Part shown: positions 50,301 to 61,300 of the stretch, one piece after another
Layout: every line of letters begins with the position of its first letter
How positions within the stretch are numbered: position 1 is the stretch's first letter
Assembly (NCBI GenBank): GCA_949752735.1
Contig: OX457047.1
Span: forward strand, 8,913,855 to 8,977,854
From: Lumbricus terrestris
Lineage: Eukaryota > Annelida > Clitellata > Crassiclitellata > Lumbricidae
Length of the DNA: 64,000 nucleotides
Direction of reading: 5' to 3'
Program-made: the position numbers and the translations under genes
The notes under the pieces: model-generated
The model's database searches: none
The model's input: only the letters and a program-made list of their open reading frames with translations
What the model was told of the DNA's origin: nothing

Positions 50301-53300
50301 TTTTAAAAATGATTACTAATAAAATGACCATGTTCCATTTTTTAGCAGATATCTCATTACCAGCCTCTGTCCTTCCTTCCTTCTCTCTTTCCTTCTCCCT
50401 TCTTCATTTATTGCAAGATAAATTGTGATTCTATTGCATCTTACCTGCTTGCCTATTTGTCTGTCTCCTTGTTTGTCTGCACGTATGTGTCTGTCTGCCT
50501 ATCTATTAATGCAAATGCTAACGGTGATGTAGGTGTTACAGTTGGTGACAAGAATCAATGATCGATGTTCTGAATATATTAGTGAATATATTAGTGAATT
50601 CTGCCACAACACAAAGATAAAAGAATTCATTATATATTCATGACCAGGTGGTTTTCAACCACTGTTTATTTCTAGCAGTAAGAACGTTGTTCATTGATAA
50701 GAACGGTTAATGCAGTAAGAACTTTGTTCATCAATAAGAATAGTTAATGCAAAGGAAGCAGGAGCACCATGTAGAACTCAAAACTTTAGTCTGATCCAAG
50801 AAGATGTGACGATAATTTTCGGAAATAATTATTTCTTTGGATATTTCCTCAATACATGAAATGCACGACCACACAAACATCGATTAAATAAAATGGAAGT
50901 ACTTTAAAGAAAACAGATAGCCATGTTGCTAAAACCTTCCAATGATCATTTACCAACCACCATCACTGTGCTCACAGCTCCGGTTACGTGCGGGTGACTT
51001 ACCATGTTTAGATGCCACTAGCTAGTAAAGCTTGTGATAAAGACCTCATTATATTAGACTAGGTCACGTTACCAAACTGCAGCATGAACAAACGACAGTC
51101 TAGCAGTATGCAACGCAATGTAATTCCAATCTTATTATAGCATTGCTGACAGCAGTGACCATTCAAAAGCAGTTCCAGTGAGATTACCACGAGACAAGAA
51201 CTAGGTCTCTGAGTAGAGACAAAGATGAAGGAACAGATCTAGAAAGAATGGAAACATACGTAGAGTAGGGAAGGGCAATTCAGAAGGCAGGGGGGAAGGC
51301 CCAATAGTAAAAAAACGATCTAGTTTGGGCCAAAGTTGTACTAGACTGTGGGACAAAGAGATCATTCTAGTCTGAAGAGCAGAGAGGTCAGAGAGAAAGC
51401 TGCAGCGCGAGTATAAATATCTTACGTAAAAATGATTTCTTTAAAGTTCTTAACTCCCAAAACTATAGAACTAGTATAGGTCTACGACAAACAAAGGTTG
51501 ATTAGCTACTGTTCACCTACGTCTATAGAAGTCATAAAAAGATGATTAGTGTTGACCTCCCCCATCACCTAGCTTGGGACTGGCACCATCACAGTACAGG
51601 CAGAGTAGGACAAGCCATCTTACGTCGATGATGATATCTTTTAGGCTTTCCGATTCTTCCGGGTGAAGGAAGTCCTGGAATTCCTCTTTGCTCAGCGTTC
51701 CATCTCCCGTGCGATCGGCCTTCTCCCACCGTCGCTTGTCACGCCGCATCATGTCCTTGTAACTGTAGCCTCGCCCTTCGTCCTCTTCTGCATTCTCATC
51801 ATCTTTAATAAAACAAATCATCATTAGTAATCGTTCATTCATTCAATCATAGCATTTATATAGCGCCCCTTCAAGAAACTACTCAGAGGCGCTCCCAGCC
51901 CAACCACGAACAAAGAAAAGACTTGAGAGACTTGTAGAACTCAGTTGGATGGACCACAAGTAGCGAGCGAGTCGTAACTGGGAGGTCGTTCCAGAATCCA
52001 GACAGTAGGCCCCACGACCGAGAAAGCACGGCGCTGCTTAATAGCTAAGCGAGCCTGCGGGACCAGAAGCTCAGCTCTGGCCGAAGAGCGTAGCACACGA
52101 CGAGCAGCAACGTCAGAGACTGGACAACAAAGATCACGCAAGCAAAAATCAGTGATTCCCCATCGTGCCAATATCAACAGCACAAGGTATCAATCCTTAG
52201 TGCTCCAAAGAAGTTGCAACCATGAATATGACGCATTATAAATGACTTCATTTTCTAAGCCTCAGCATATGAAATCAGGTGACCAATCCTCTCCCTCGCC
52301 ATCGTACCTTCCCACCAACAGAGTACATGCAATCAGTGTACTGAGATTGTATTTAGTACTTACTTATAACTATTTCTTTAGTTGGCTCACCATTTGAACA
52401 CTTCTAGTTTAGCTCCTTTTAAGCAGCTCAGAATTTTAAGCATTGTAAACATCAGGTGAAATAATCTTCTTAAGGTTAAAATATTTTCTACACTCTAAAA
52501 ACAGAAATCAACAGCAAAACGTTGAGCAGTAAACAGTGCGTACTGAATAAACTAAACGGATCATTAAAATGCCAATGTCATTGACTATTCCTAACACCTT
52601 AAAAATGAGTGTGTACAATGAGTGTGTACAATGAGTGTGTACTGGTACTAAAAGTAACTGGAAATGAAAACCAATGTTATAGTTGATTTGGCCAGTTCTA
52701 AGTGAAGCTGTTCTGTCATGAATGCAGAGATGCGGGTGAATCAAGGCAGACGGGTTATCAGTCTAGCAGCATTGAGCACAGACTTATCTAGAGGAGATCG
52801 ACAGACCGAGTCATGGCAGTCTATGCAGTATCCACCACTCACCGGAAATATGTCCATACGTCCTGTCCTTGTAGACGTCCCACGTCAGAGATGTCTCGTT
52901 GTCTGCACCAACATAGTTGATCCACTGCCGATCTGTGTCCACACGGATGTAGCGCGTCTGGACGTACTGGATCCACGCGCTTAGTTCCTCCTCCGTCACC
53001 ACATTGTTGTGGTCCTTGTCAATTTTATCGTAGATTATCCTGACAAATCAGAATATAAAACACCAATTTATCAATCGACCGGATGATGTCCTTCAAAATT
53101 CTTAACAAAGAATAGAAAACTTTGAAACACTTCGTCTATTTGCATGAAATATATATATATTTCAATTTTTTAAGTATAATCTGTAATAATCCAACAATTG
53201 GAAAATATTGACTTTGTTCGAGATTGTTCTTGCTTATTTGAAACCGAAAATTCTGACTCACAGCTCTGGTTTTGTGCAGATGTTTAACCCATTAAACAGG

Positions 53301-56300
53301 CACCAGTCAAGAGACACCAGCCAAGAGAAGCCAGTCAAAAGAAGTCAATCAAGTCAATCAAGAAGAGACACCAGTTTCTGCAGTCAACAGTTTTGTTCTC
53401 CACAGCAATTATGTTATCAACTTTCATAAGAATGTGCAAGATAAACATTCAACTCCAGACTGACCTCAAAATAAAAAACTAAGTCGTCAATCAGATCATG
53501 GATGTCACATACCGTAGTCGCTCTTTGCTTTCGTCCGGTGTTAGATCTTCAAACGTCTTCACTTCCTCTTTTCCTAGGAACGCTTCGTGATCGAATTCCT
53601 GATTGTGTTCCTCCTCCACATAATGCTCTTGGTCGCTCAGCGGCTGGAAAAATCACAACAACCGATTCATTTACTTACTTATTACACGAATCAACAAACG
53701 TGCAAGCTAGGTCAATCCGCACCTCAAATACAAAACGCAGTGGCATAGCCAGGAATTTATAATGGGGGGTTTGGGGCTTTTTTGCCTGGCCAGATGCCCT
53801 TTCTGACACCAACCCAACAGTATTGCAGTACATAAAAAGGGAATAAAGTAACAAAGGGAATAAAGTAAGAAAAACAATTGGTATTTCAGGCAATTGTTTT
53901 GTTTTTTTATTATTAAAGTGGATAAACAACCTTCAAAAAAACTTTTTCCCTCTAGAGGCCAATGGGGGGGTGAAACCCCCTTGCCTACGCCACTGACAAG
54001 ACGAGTATTCAAACACCATGATCTGCTTTGTCACAAAGTCTTTTCTTCGTGAGATAATCTATTAATAGTTACATAGTCGCGATAAATTCAAAATCATCAT
54101 CTTGGTCTCCAAAGCACAACGGGGTCTGGTCCCAAATATCTAACGGTCTAACCAATTGTGTAATTCACCGACCTCGTTTAGCCTCCTCACAACATCCACT
54201 CCGCTCTTCAAAAGATTTAATCTTCTAGTCCCCCATGCTAGAACAGCTATGGCTCAGATTGGGCTCTCTCTCTCTCTTTCAAATGCACTGTCCTCATCTA
54301 CACAATTTCAAATTCTAGCTTGTAATTCCTCATCCACATATCCTTTTCTCAAAACCTATTTCTTCTCTTGTGGTGTCGCGCACTGAGAGCGCCTACGAGC
54401 AGTTTACCCCAGGTAAACTATTTTAATCATAACCTCCAAATTACTAGAGTGCCAAGCGTAGGCACAAGCTTATTCACCAACATAGTGTCAAGTCAGAAAG
54501 GCTATCCAAAAGAGTAGTCCGAAGATGTGCTTTAGAAATGTTTTAATATAATACAATATACAATACAATATTAGGGGTACTCGATAGTGTAGTGGTTAGC
54601 AACTTAGACTGTCAACCAGGAGTTCGTGGTTCAAATCGCTGCCAGAGCATAAATTGTTTGATATTTCTCCTCCACCTCTTCCATTAGTAAACACAGAGCT
54701 CTGTAAGGAGAACACTGGTTACTGCTAGTCATACACTGTCGAGACGGTGAGGAAAAAGACTGGCCTCCACCCTCATACGCCAAGGTCAAGAAAATGACGT
54801 AGCTAACATTTCACATAATTGGCCAGATTCCACTTGAGTGTGGGAGCCTGCCAACAGTCACTGTCTAGTTTTTTTAAAGTCTATTCTTATAAGCAGTGTC
54901 TGGTTACAGATCTGAACTTTCAGTCTGTATGAACTTTAATCCCACTTTGCCTTTAATGTGCTACCAAAGGGCACAGTGCAAAATGTCTACATACGTAAAT
55001 GGCATACTTATATACATAGCCATAACCATAACCATAGCTATAACCATAACCCTAACTATAACCAAAATTTTTATTGATCCCATGCAATAAAATATGACAT
55101 CAAAAAACAGTATAGCAGAAAAAGAACAAGGGATCAAAGGACTATAACCCTAAGGAACCTAGGTGGGCTACCTGTAACCTGAAATAAATTTTGGCAGATT
55201 TGGCAATAACACATACAGACATACACAGACAGACATATACACAATTATATACATAAACTATACAATATACATGCACACATACAATTATACATAGATAACT
55301 ACCTATATGCATACATACGTACTTACCTATCGATCTACCTACATGGATACAAAGATACAGAGACATACATTGAAACCTATATACATACACACAGACAGGC
55401 AAAACATAGAGACCATTAATAAGGATTTGCACCAAGGTGTCAAGACAGGCAAAACATAGAGACCATTAATAAGGATTTGCACCAAGGTGTCAAGACAGGC
55501 AAAACATAGAGACCATTAATAAGGATTTGCACCAAGGTGTCAAGACAGGCAAAACATAGAGACCATTAATAAGGATTTGCCCCAAGGTGTCAAGTTCCAT
55601 AAAGGATATGATTGCCCAGCACTTTATACTCTACAAAGGTCCACCTACATAATCTGAGCACTCCAAGGAAACAGTTATCTGATTATGATCACAATAAAAA
55701 TCTAATACTTAAGTAGACAATGAAAGAAACGCATAAAAAATTTGTCAGTGAAATTTTTATTTTGGAGTCGGCTCTCCATTCAGTTTAGTTCCTTTTGGGT
55801 GCCACAGAAAATGCTCACTGTAAAATTAGGTGGAATAATTTTAGGTGGAATTATTTTCACTACTAAACAGTAATCAAGAGCAAAAACCTTGGTAATAAAG
55901 CAGACGAAATCTATCCATCTACCCCTGCCCCACCATAGGATATTCCCCCCTTGCCATTACCCATTGATGCAAAAGTAAAGTAAATATGAATATTCTTTAA
56001 TAAACCAGCTGCTAAAATGCACTCTAGTGCATCGGTTCTCAACCAGGGTTCCACGGACCATTGAGGGTTCGCAGTAATCTGCCTGGAGGTCATGACAAAT
56101 TTATACTATAGGAGTATATATATATCATATACTAATATCTAGGGTTGCAGTCACGATAGTGTGCCAGCGCTACAAATTTTCAGTGGTGGTCCGTGACCGA
56201 GATTCAAAATTTGCAAGTGCTCTGTGAGTCTCAAAAGGTTGAGAACCGCTGCTCTGGTGGACAAACATCTAGGATGAATTAAGCGAACATCTAAGGCAGA

Positions 56301-56728
56301 TAATCAAACAAATATTCATTTGCTAAACTGTCATGAAAAACAGAATCATTGCCTTTCATCCATATTTTGTTTGTATGTGCACTTCTTATAGCGCCCCTTC
56401 AAGCTCTCACTACTCAGAGGCACTCCCGAATGCAGAGCGGACACTGCATCGGAGTTTCACGCCAAAGCTCTGAGCAATTGTGAGTGAAGGACTTGCCCAA
56501 GGTCCTTACGCGGCGAGGTGGATTCGAACCTCGAACCTTCCAGCTTCAAGGCAACGACGCCACCACTACACCACCGCGCCCCATATTAAAATGAGTAATA
56601 AGTAAGCCATTCACCTTATCAAGCACCCTGGACTTGTGATCTGGAGGAATTGCAGACGTGCCAATCAGAGTCGTAGAGACGGCAACCAATGCCAACAGCA
56701 GCCCGTACCGTCCCACCGTTTTATCCAT
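47223..56728 (-). CDS. CALU: Calumenin (CREC-family EF-hand ER protein), copy A, seven coding exons
   Basis: Joined minus-strand exons are 56728-56615, 53643-53513, 53039-52843, 51802-51624, 50260-50200, 48107-47902 and 47327-47223, giving 993 nt and 330 aa. Every junction is GT-AG and phases match. Residues 1-25 form a signal peptide with a hydrophobic core (GLLLALVAV, about 9-17). The family motif DHEAFLG follows, then six EF-hand loops: EF1 at 89-100 (position-6 Gly replaced by Asn), a degenerate EF2, EF3 177-188, EF4 214-225, EF5 257-268 and EF6 293-304. The protein ends HDEF, the ER-retrieval tail typical of calumenin rather than the HDEL of reticulocalbins. A sequon N129-E-T lies where vertebrate calumenin is N-glycosylated. 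Known family role: low-affinity calcium binding in the ER/secretory lumen. Length fits the family. I am confident of the family and of every coding exon; UTRs are not defined. Paralogue B lies just downstream. Confidence 0.93.
47532..47723. mobile_element. hAT-like MITE family M193, copy 2
   Basis: Same family as 3971-4163. Flanks CGTAGGAG and CCTAGGAG match at 7 of 8. Lies in the last intron of calumenin copy A. Confidence 0.83.
47902..48107 (-). CDS. CALU: CALU copy A coding exon 6 (EF5 and start of EF6)
   Basis: 206 nt, phase 1 in and phase 0 out, with a TTTTTGCAG acceptor and GTATGG donor. It encodes [10 protein letters not shown], the EF5 loop [12 protein letters not shown], the family motif [15 protein letters not shown] and the first four residues of the EF6 loop. 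The intron splits the EF6 loop, as in copy B. Confidence 0.93.
48200..48480. other. Intronic AT-rich sequence
   Basis: Between calumenin copy A exon 6 and the hAT element; nothing recognised. Confidence 0.6.
48494..49828. mobile_element. hAT-Charlie-like transposon, 1335 bp, with BED-finger remnant
   Basis: Ends CAGCGGTTCTCAACCTGTGG and AGGTTGAGAACCGCTG. Perfect 8 bp target duplication ATATAAAG at 48486-48493 and 49829-49836. Around 49395-49505, plus strand, [18 protein letters not shown] and [10 protein letters not shown] interrupted by stops match the BED zinc-finger N-terminus of hAT/ZBED transposases. Lies in the intron between exons 5 and 6 of calumenin copy A. Confidence 0.9.
50200..50260 (-). 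CDS. CALU: CALU copy A coding exon 5 (EF4)
   Basis: 61 nt micro-exon, phase 0 in and phase 1 out, with a TTTTAG acceptor and GTGAGT donor. It encodes [20 protein letters not shown], a near-canonical EF4. Found by homology and exact phase fit to neighbouring exons; too short for ORF finding. Confidence 0.92.
51624..51802 (-). CDS. CALU: CALU copy A coding exon 4 (EF3)
   Basis: 179 nt, phase 1 in and phase 0 out, with a GTAAGA donor. It encodes an acidic linker, [17 protein letters not shown], the EF3 loop [12 protein letters not shown] and the family motif FLHPEE. Copy B has a 179 nt counterpart. Confidence 0.93.
51836..52200 (-). pseudogene. L2-type LINE 3' end
   Basis: Minus strand: [20 protein letters not shown] and GPTVW (the C-terminal ORF2 motif), then a tail with AGGGGCGCTATATAAATGC and a GAAT-type run. 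Lies in an intron of calumenin copy A. Confidence 0.75.
52843..53039 (-). CDS. CALU: CALU copy A coding exon 3 (EF1 and EF2)
   Basis: 197 nt, phase 2 in and phase 1 out, with a GTGAGT donor. The EF1 loop is [12 protein letters not shown]. The second EF region (after DTDRQW) lacks the acidic ladder and is unlikely to bind calcium. Copy B has an exon of exactly the same length. Confidence 0.93.
53513..53643 (-). CDS. CALU: CALU copy A coding exon 2
   Basis: 131 nt between a TTTTCCAG acceptor and a GTATGT donor, phase 0 in and phase 2 out. It encodes the acidic linker and the conserved stretches FDHEAFLG and [10 protein letters not shown] that precede EF-hand 1 in calumenins. A hAT MITE sits 94 bp beyond its acceptor. 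Confidence 0.92.
53738..53995. mobile_element. hAT MITE, 258 bp (same family as 35230-35390)
   Basis: CAGTGGCATAGCCAGGAATT at one end and CCTACGCCACTG at the other. Target duplications ACAAAACG and ACAAGACG match at 7 of 8 positions. In the first intron of calumenin copy A, 94 bp from the exon 2 acceptor. Confidence 0.85.
54195..54420 (+). pseudogene. L2-type LINE 3' end
   Basis: [20 protein letters not shown] followed by [14 protein letters not shown], then GAGCGCCTACGAGCAG. Same C-terminal region as 4826-5045. Confidence 0.65.
54573..54652 (+). mobile_element. tRNA-Asp-derived SINE head or tRNA pseudogene
   Basis: Box A TAGTGTAGTGG at 54585, GTC at the anticodon position (54611-54613) and box B GGTTCAAATCG at 54628. 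Acceptor and anticodon stems are mismatched, so a working tRNA is unlikely. Confidence 0.55.
55391..55590. repeat. 50 bp minisatellite, four copies
   Basis: Unit begins CAAGACAGGCAAAACATAGA. Copies start at 55391, 55441, 55491 and 55541; nearly identical (the last has A to C near 55581). Confidence 0.95.
56030..56251. mobile_element. hAT-Charlie-like MITE, 222 bp
   Basis: Ends CATCGGTTCTCAACCAGGG and AGGTTGAGAACCGCTG. Flanks CTCTAGTG and CTCTGGTG match at 7 of 8. In intron 1 of calumenin copy A. Confidence 0.82.
56376..56585 (-). mobile_element. tRNA-derived SINE, near full length
   Basis: Minus strand: Pol III box A (TGGTGTAGTGG, 56575-56565) and box B (GGTTCGAATCC, 56529-56519), then CCTTGGGCAAGTCCTTCACT, which resembles the MIR/CORE-type central region. 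It ends with GTGCCTCTGAGTAG and AGGGGCGCTATAAG, the L2-like tail. Confidence 0.82.
56615..56728 (-). CDS. CALU: CALU copy A coding exon 1 (signal peptide)
   Basis: Start codon at 56728-56726; 38 codons ending phase 0 before a GTGAAT donor. It encodes a short charged n-region (MDKTVGR), a hydrophobic core and a likely cleavage near SAIPP. No other in-frame Met gives a signal peptide. Confidence 0.9.
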
Positions 56729-57197
56729 CTAAATATACAGCATCAATTTTAAACATTTACATATCATTAAGACAATTTCAAAATAAATTTATAATTCACA
56801 ATAGGATCAATCTAGGGTGTCGTCGTCGTAGTTGCAGTTTAACGTCACTGTGTGGTAACAAAGACCATTAGCGACGCCCTCCTCCTTCAATCAGGCTTGG
56901 GACTGGCACTGGCAGAGTGCAACCAGTGGCGGAGTTCTAGGGTGTCAAAAGTTCTGTTGTAGGCATCTGAAGAACGCTACGCTAGAGCTACATAAGAAGC
57001 TGGCGCACTCGAGCACATAAAACTGCTAATTCAGTGAAACATATTAGTACAACTAAGCAGACCATTTAAGCGAAATGAAGAGACAAATTATTCTACGAAT
57101 CGAAATAAATCGGAGAATTTTACCAGCAAGAAATAAAATTAGAAACTTTGAAAGAGTAAAAGACACGTCAGATAAGACCACGAAAGACTCTTGCGAC

Positions 57198-57221
57198 CAC
57201 GTGACTATGCCGCTGGCCAAT
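57198..57221. promoter_or_regulatory. E-box plus CCAAT box in the calumenin-GOLT1B intergenic region
   Basis: CACGTG at 57198-57203 and GGCCAATCAG with CCAAT at 57217-57221, about 0.5 kb upstream of the copy A start codon and 1.1 kb from GOLT1B. A GGCGGAAGT ETS-like site follows. The arrangement resembles but does not match the canonical ER-stress element (CCAAT-N9-CCACG). Promoter role is inferred. Confidence 0.35.
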
Positions 57222-58202
57222 CAGATTCCTGCCAGCGTAGCGCTATCTGGCGGCGGAAGTGCTGTAAATTCCAGCATCTGTCTTTGGTTGCTGCTGCTGC
57301 TGACGTTTACATTTTGAAGACTGTTCCAAAGTTCCACATCTCTTTTTTATATGTCTAAACTCTGGAGGCAGGTGGTTAAACGTTGTACAATAAACAGAAA
57401 TCATCTTGAGCTTGGTCCTAGCACACTGAGCACAGAATCAAATCATAGTTTTAAAAAATCGATCTGTTTGTATTTCTAGGTAGGCCAATGATAAATTTAC
57501 TTTCAAAACGCTTCAGAATAGATTCGCATGTAGTTCGCTACCGAAGAAGCTCCATGAATTCTCGTTGACTCGTTGAGACTGTTGTCTGTTACAGAATGAA
57601 GTACAGAACTGTATAAAATAAAACTAAAAATAAAACGACAGACTGGTCTGTGAGTGGCACTAGCCTAGTCTAGCTTCTTCAGCGTGGTGGATGCCAATTT
57701 AAAGTATTTTTAATACCAAATCAAGCATGGAATAAACTTTTAATTGGGACACTAGAATGATGGTTCAGCCTTCCACAAGCTCTAATTCCTACAATATGAA
57801 CTGTGAGTCGAAAGCGTTCAGAGTATACGCACGGACTATATACGTTGGACTGCATGGGTGGCCTTGCATCTCATGAAAAAATCGCCTCCAAGCTATTCTA
57901 CCCAAGATGACGTACAAGGCTATAGCCATTTCCGAGCGATCGAATCACTTCGTTGGCTAATATTCTGCATGCAGACATCAGTGATGCCATTAAACTAATT
58001 CTATTCAGTTAAACTATAACCATTTTTCAACTAAAATAAAAATGGCTTGAATAAAAATCCTCATTAAAACTTCGATTTTGCATTTCTAGTGTGATACATT
58101 TGACCTCACATGATGGATTATTTCAGGAGCACAAGAAGTAGATAATTGCGTTTTCTATGATTAACTATTCTACGTCACTGAGTTCCACTGTTTATATCCG
58201 TC

Positions 58203-58213
58203 AAAGATGGCGG
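58203..58213 (+). promoter_or_regulatory. YY1-like element in the GOLT1B 5' region
   Basis: AAAGATGGCGG matches the YY1 core AANATGGCG, which in other animals often sits just downstream of housekeeping transcription starts. It lies 114 bp before the start codon. Its out-of-frame ATG would be a uORF start if it is transcribed. Confidence 0.45.
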
Positions 58214-58326
58214 TCTTTAACTTTCTGTAGTTCTTTTTTCAAAGTAAAGACGTTATCGGTGTTCGTTGAGCCTTTCGTAGTTCTAACTTTTCGTAACTAT
58301 CTTTATTTATATGCTTTAGCCAAACG

Positions 58327-58351
58327 ATGTTGCCGGTAACAGATTTCCAGA
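58327..58351 (+). CDS. GOLT1B: GOLT1B coding exon 1
   Basis: 25 nt of coding sequence (MLPVTDFQ plus one base) before an A|GTGAGT donor. The phase fits exon 2 and creates the conserved Lys-Ile-Gly junction. Confidence 0.88.
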
Positions 58352-61300
58352 GTGAGTTTATTCGGATTTTGGTTTGTTGTGTATCATCGCCACGTCATCC
58401 GTGTCGGCATTGTGTTTATAAACGGTGATGAATTTAATTCTATACAGATGGACTGAGGATCCGCTTTTAAAAGAACTTTTTATGGCACGCAGTTGTAGTT
58501 CTTTACATTTAGGAGATTATATATTTCCTTACGGTACTTTCCATATGTCAGCCTTCAACAAGATTCCATCGATTGATTCCACGTGTGCGTGGACCCACCC
58601 TTGGTGACTCTTTCAGTTTACTGTGCATTGTTTTGCCAAATGATATAATATTTCATCATAATTACATTTATCGTCATACTAGCTGGGGTACCCGGCGTTG
58701 CCCTGGAAATTTAGGTTTTTTGCCCCGCCACGCCTCACCCCGCTCCCACTCCGCCATCTCGGCTTCAATCCCGGCATCCGCCCGCCTCTGTACTTCGCAC
58801 CCCGCTCCGACACCCGGCCATAACCCCACCCCACCTCCAAACCCCGTCCCACCGACAAGCCCAACCATAATCCCCCAACCCTACTCCCCAATCGCCCCGG
58901 CCTCACCCAGTAACCAGGTCACGACCCCTCTGGAGTTAGTAGCCACCGTTGGTTAACCTGTCAAATTTTGGTTCACCACGCCCCACATTGCCCCACCCTT
59001 ATTGGTAGCACAGTAATTAGCATCACAAATTAGTATTGTGTTGTACTGATCAATATGATCTGTTCTGCAGTGGTGCACCAATACTGAACTGATCACATTA
59101 AAAATTAATTGATACATGCTATTTTAAATATCGTTGTTTCCTTTGTTGTTTTCAGAGATCGGCGTTGGCCTTGCTGGCTTTGGCATTGCCTTTCTCTTTC
59201 TCGGTGTTGTCTTATTTTTTGATAAAGGTTTATTAGCAATTGGAAATGTGAGTACTGTTGCCATTAATTTTAAGTAAAATATTTACATGAAGATTAATTA
59301 ATTAATTATTGCCTTATTATCTTGTCATTCATAAGCAAAATTTCTGGGTTTTTTAAATTGATATTTTGATTGTTAACTAGAGTCTGCATTTGATAAGTTT
59401 CCATAGGTCTTCTAAAGATTTGCATTACCTGTGGAGATTCTGCCAAGACATTAACGCTAAGTTGCCTGCTGTAAAGATCTATTGGTTTAAAAATTAGAAA
59501 ATTTTACATTTCTAAAGCACGCTTATCCATCCTTCAGTCGGTTATGAACTAAGTTTGACTCCCTCGCTACTCGCACATTTCTACCTGTAGACACGTCTGA
59601 TGTCCTGCTCTTGCTTCTTGTTGCCTTTCGTATCCAATAGAAGGTACTGCTCTCACTATTTCGGAAATTTATTATTATTTAGGAAATTTACTATTATTTC
59701 AGGAATTTATTATTATTTCAAAAATTTATTATTATTTCAGAAATTTATTATTATTTCAGAAATTTAGTAATATTTCAGAAATTTATTATTATTTCAGAAA
59801 TTTAGTAATATTTCGGAAATTTATGTAGCGCCTCTTCAGGATAGCTACTCAGAAGCGCTCTCGGCCCAACCACGGAAATCGCAAATCTCTTAATCTTAAG
59901 AACTCAAAAGGGACAAGCTTCTAAATATTGTAGCTTAATATGCAAACTCTCTCTGAGCACTGTCCCTTTCCACCATCTCCTGTCTGCGGTTTGGCTTGAT
60001 CTCCTACTTCCCTGGGCAAAGACTGGCATGGTCCAACACCATGCCTTAGCCATCATGGACCATTTTAATTGGAACGATCTTCCCTTCAATCCATGATAAG
60101 ATCTTAATCGGGGTTCCACCCTCATTCTTTCACTGTGTCAAGAATGAGAAGACTGAACTTAATAGATAATATTATCAACAGACTACCACTATATTTCTGG
60201 CTATCACGCTGAGAGCGCCTCTGAATAGCTGGTACTGTAATCTTGCGACGCTTTATAAATTCTCATATACGGTACGGTAATTAATTTATAGACAAGTCAT
60301 AAGAGAGATGAAATGTCATGACCTTCTTGTAGTGCCATGGTCTCGAACTGCCACAAACCAGCATCATGCCTTTTTACCCTTTGCTGTGGAATGACCTTTC
60401 TGAGCACTTTAACTCGAGTTAAGATTTTATCTGGTGGCATGGCTGTTTCAGCCCGTTGTCTAGAGTCTTTGCTTTTATGAGGGATTCTTCGCACTGGGAG
60501 CACCTCTGATTAGGTTGTACTGCGAGAGGCGCTTTGTAGATCTGTAAATAGTAAATTAGTATTGTATAGATGCGATTTTTCAACATATATCAGCAGTGTT
60601 TTGAACTGTTTTTTATGTTTTGTTTTGTCTCTTTTCCCCAGATTCTCTTCATTTCTGGGCTGACGTTTGTCATTGGACTCGAACGAACATCAAGGTTTTT
60701 CTTTCAGAAGCACAAACTCCGGGGGACGGCCGCGTTTTTCGGTGGCATTGCCGTGGTGCTCATCGGTTGGCCAGTTATCGGAATGATTCTGGAGATGTAC
60801 GGATTCTTTCTTCTATTTAGGTACGTCGTTTTTCAGCATCTGATTCCATTACAAAGTCAGTTTTTTTCTCTCCTCAATCCTTTTTTATTTGCCTACAAAA
60901 ACATCTTCGTTCGCTTTGTCAAACACTTTAATGTAGTAACAGATTCGGTAGAGACTAAAGTAGATACAGATTAGGGAGCAATAGGCACTCCAGAAGGGAC
61001 AAGTCCCGCTTAGTAGGGGGGCCTATATACCATGATTAAGTTAAACAAGATGGGGGGGGGTTTGAATATGTAGGGAAAGAATAGACATTAATTAGTATAC
61101 TATAAGTACATAACATTTATACAGTAGGAATGACATTTGGATACAGGTTAATTAAGGTCTTAACTAAGGCTTAACTAATAAACACAAAGCTGAGATTAAG
61201 AAATATAAATTAATGTGTGTGCAGTGTGCACATTCAAGGGTTTTAAAGTGGATTATATAATCTTCCGTAATTTGTACTTGTAACGCATTGTCTCACTGCA

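Larger units (their letters stand above)
56729..58326. other. Divergent intergenic region between CALU copy A and GOLT1B
   Basis: About 1.6 kb between two start codons on opposite strands. It contains one copy of the CCTCC/GGGACTGGC dispersed repeat near 56870-56950, the CCAAT/E-box cluster near 57.2 kb, a CTG/TTG run near 57290, and the YY1-like site. No coding exon was recognised; 5' UTR exons of both genes probably lie here. Confidence 0.5.

Noticed and set aside
54573..54652. Functional tRNA-Asp
   Set aside because: Boxes A and B and GTC are placed well, but acceptor and anticodon stems do not pair; more likely a SINE head or pseudogene.
55391..55590. Possible CRISPR-like array (also 11658-11731 and 62162-62305)
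   Set aside because: Direct tandem units without spacers, in animal DNA.
57198..57221. Canonical ER-stress response element upstream of calumenin
   Set aside because: The order and spacing of CCAAT and CCACG do not match CCAAT-N9-CCACG or the ERSE-II form.
60642..60974. GOLT1B exon 3 read through to 60974 as a 134-codon gene
   Set aside because: Family similarity stops exactly at the GTACGT donor and resumes at 61893.
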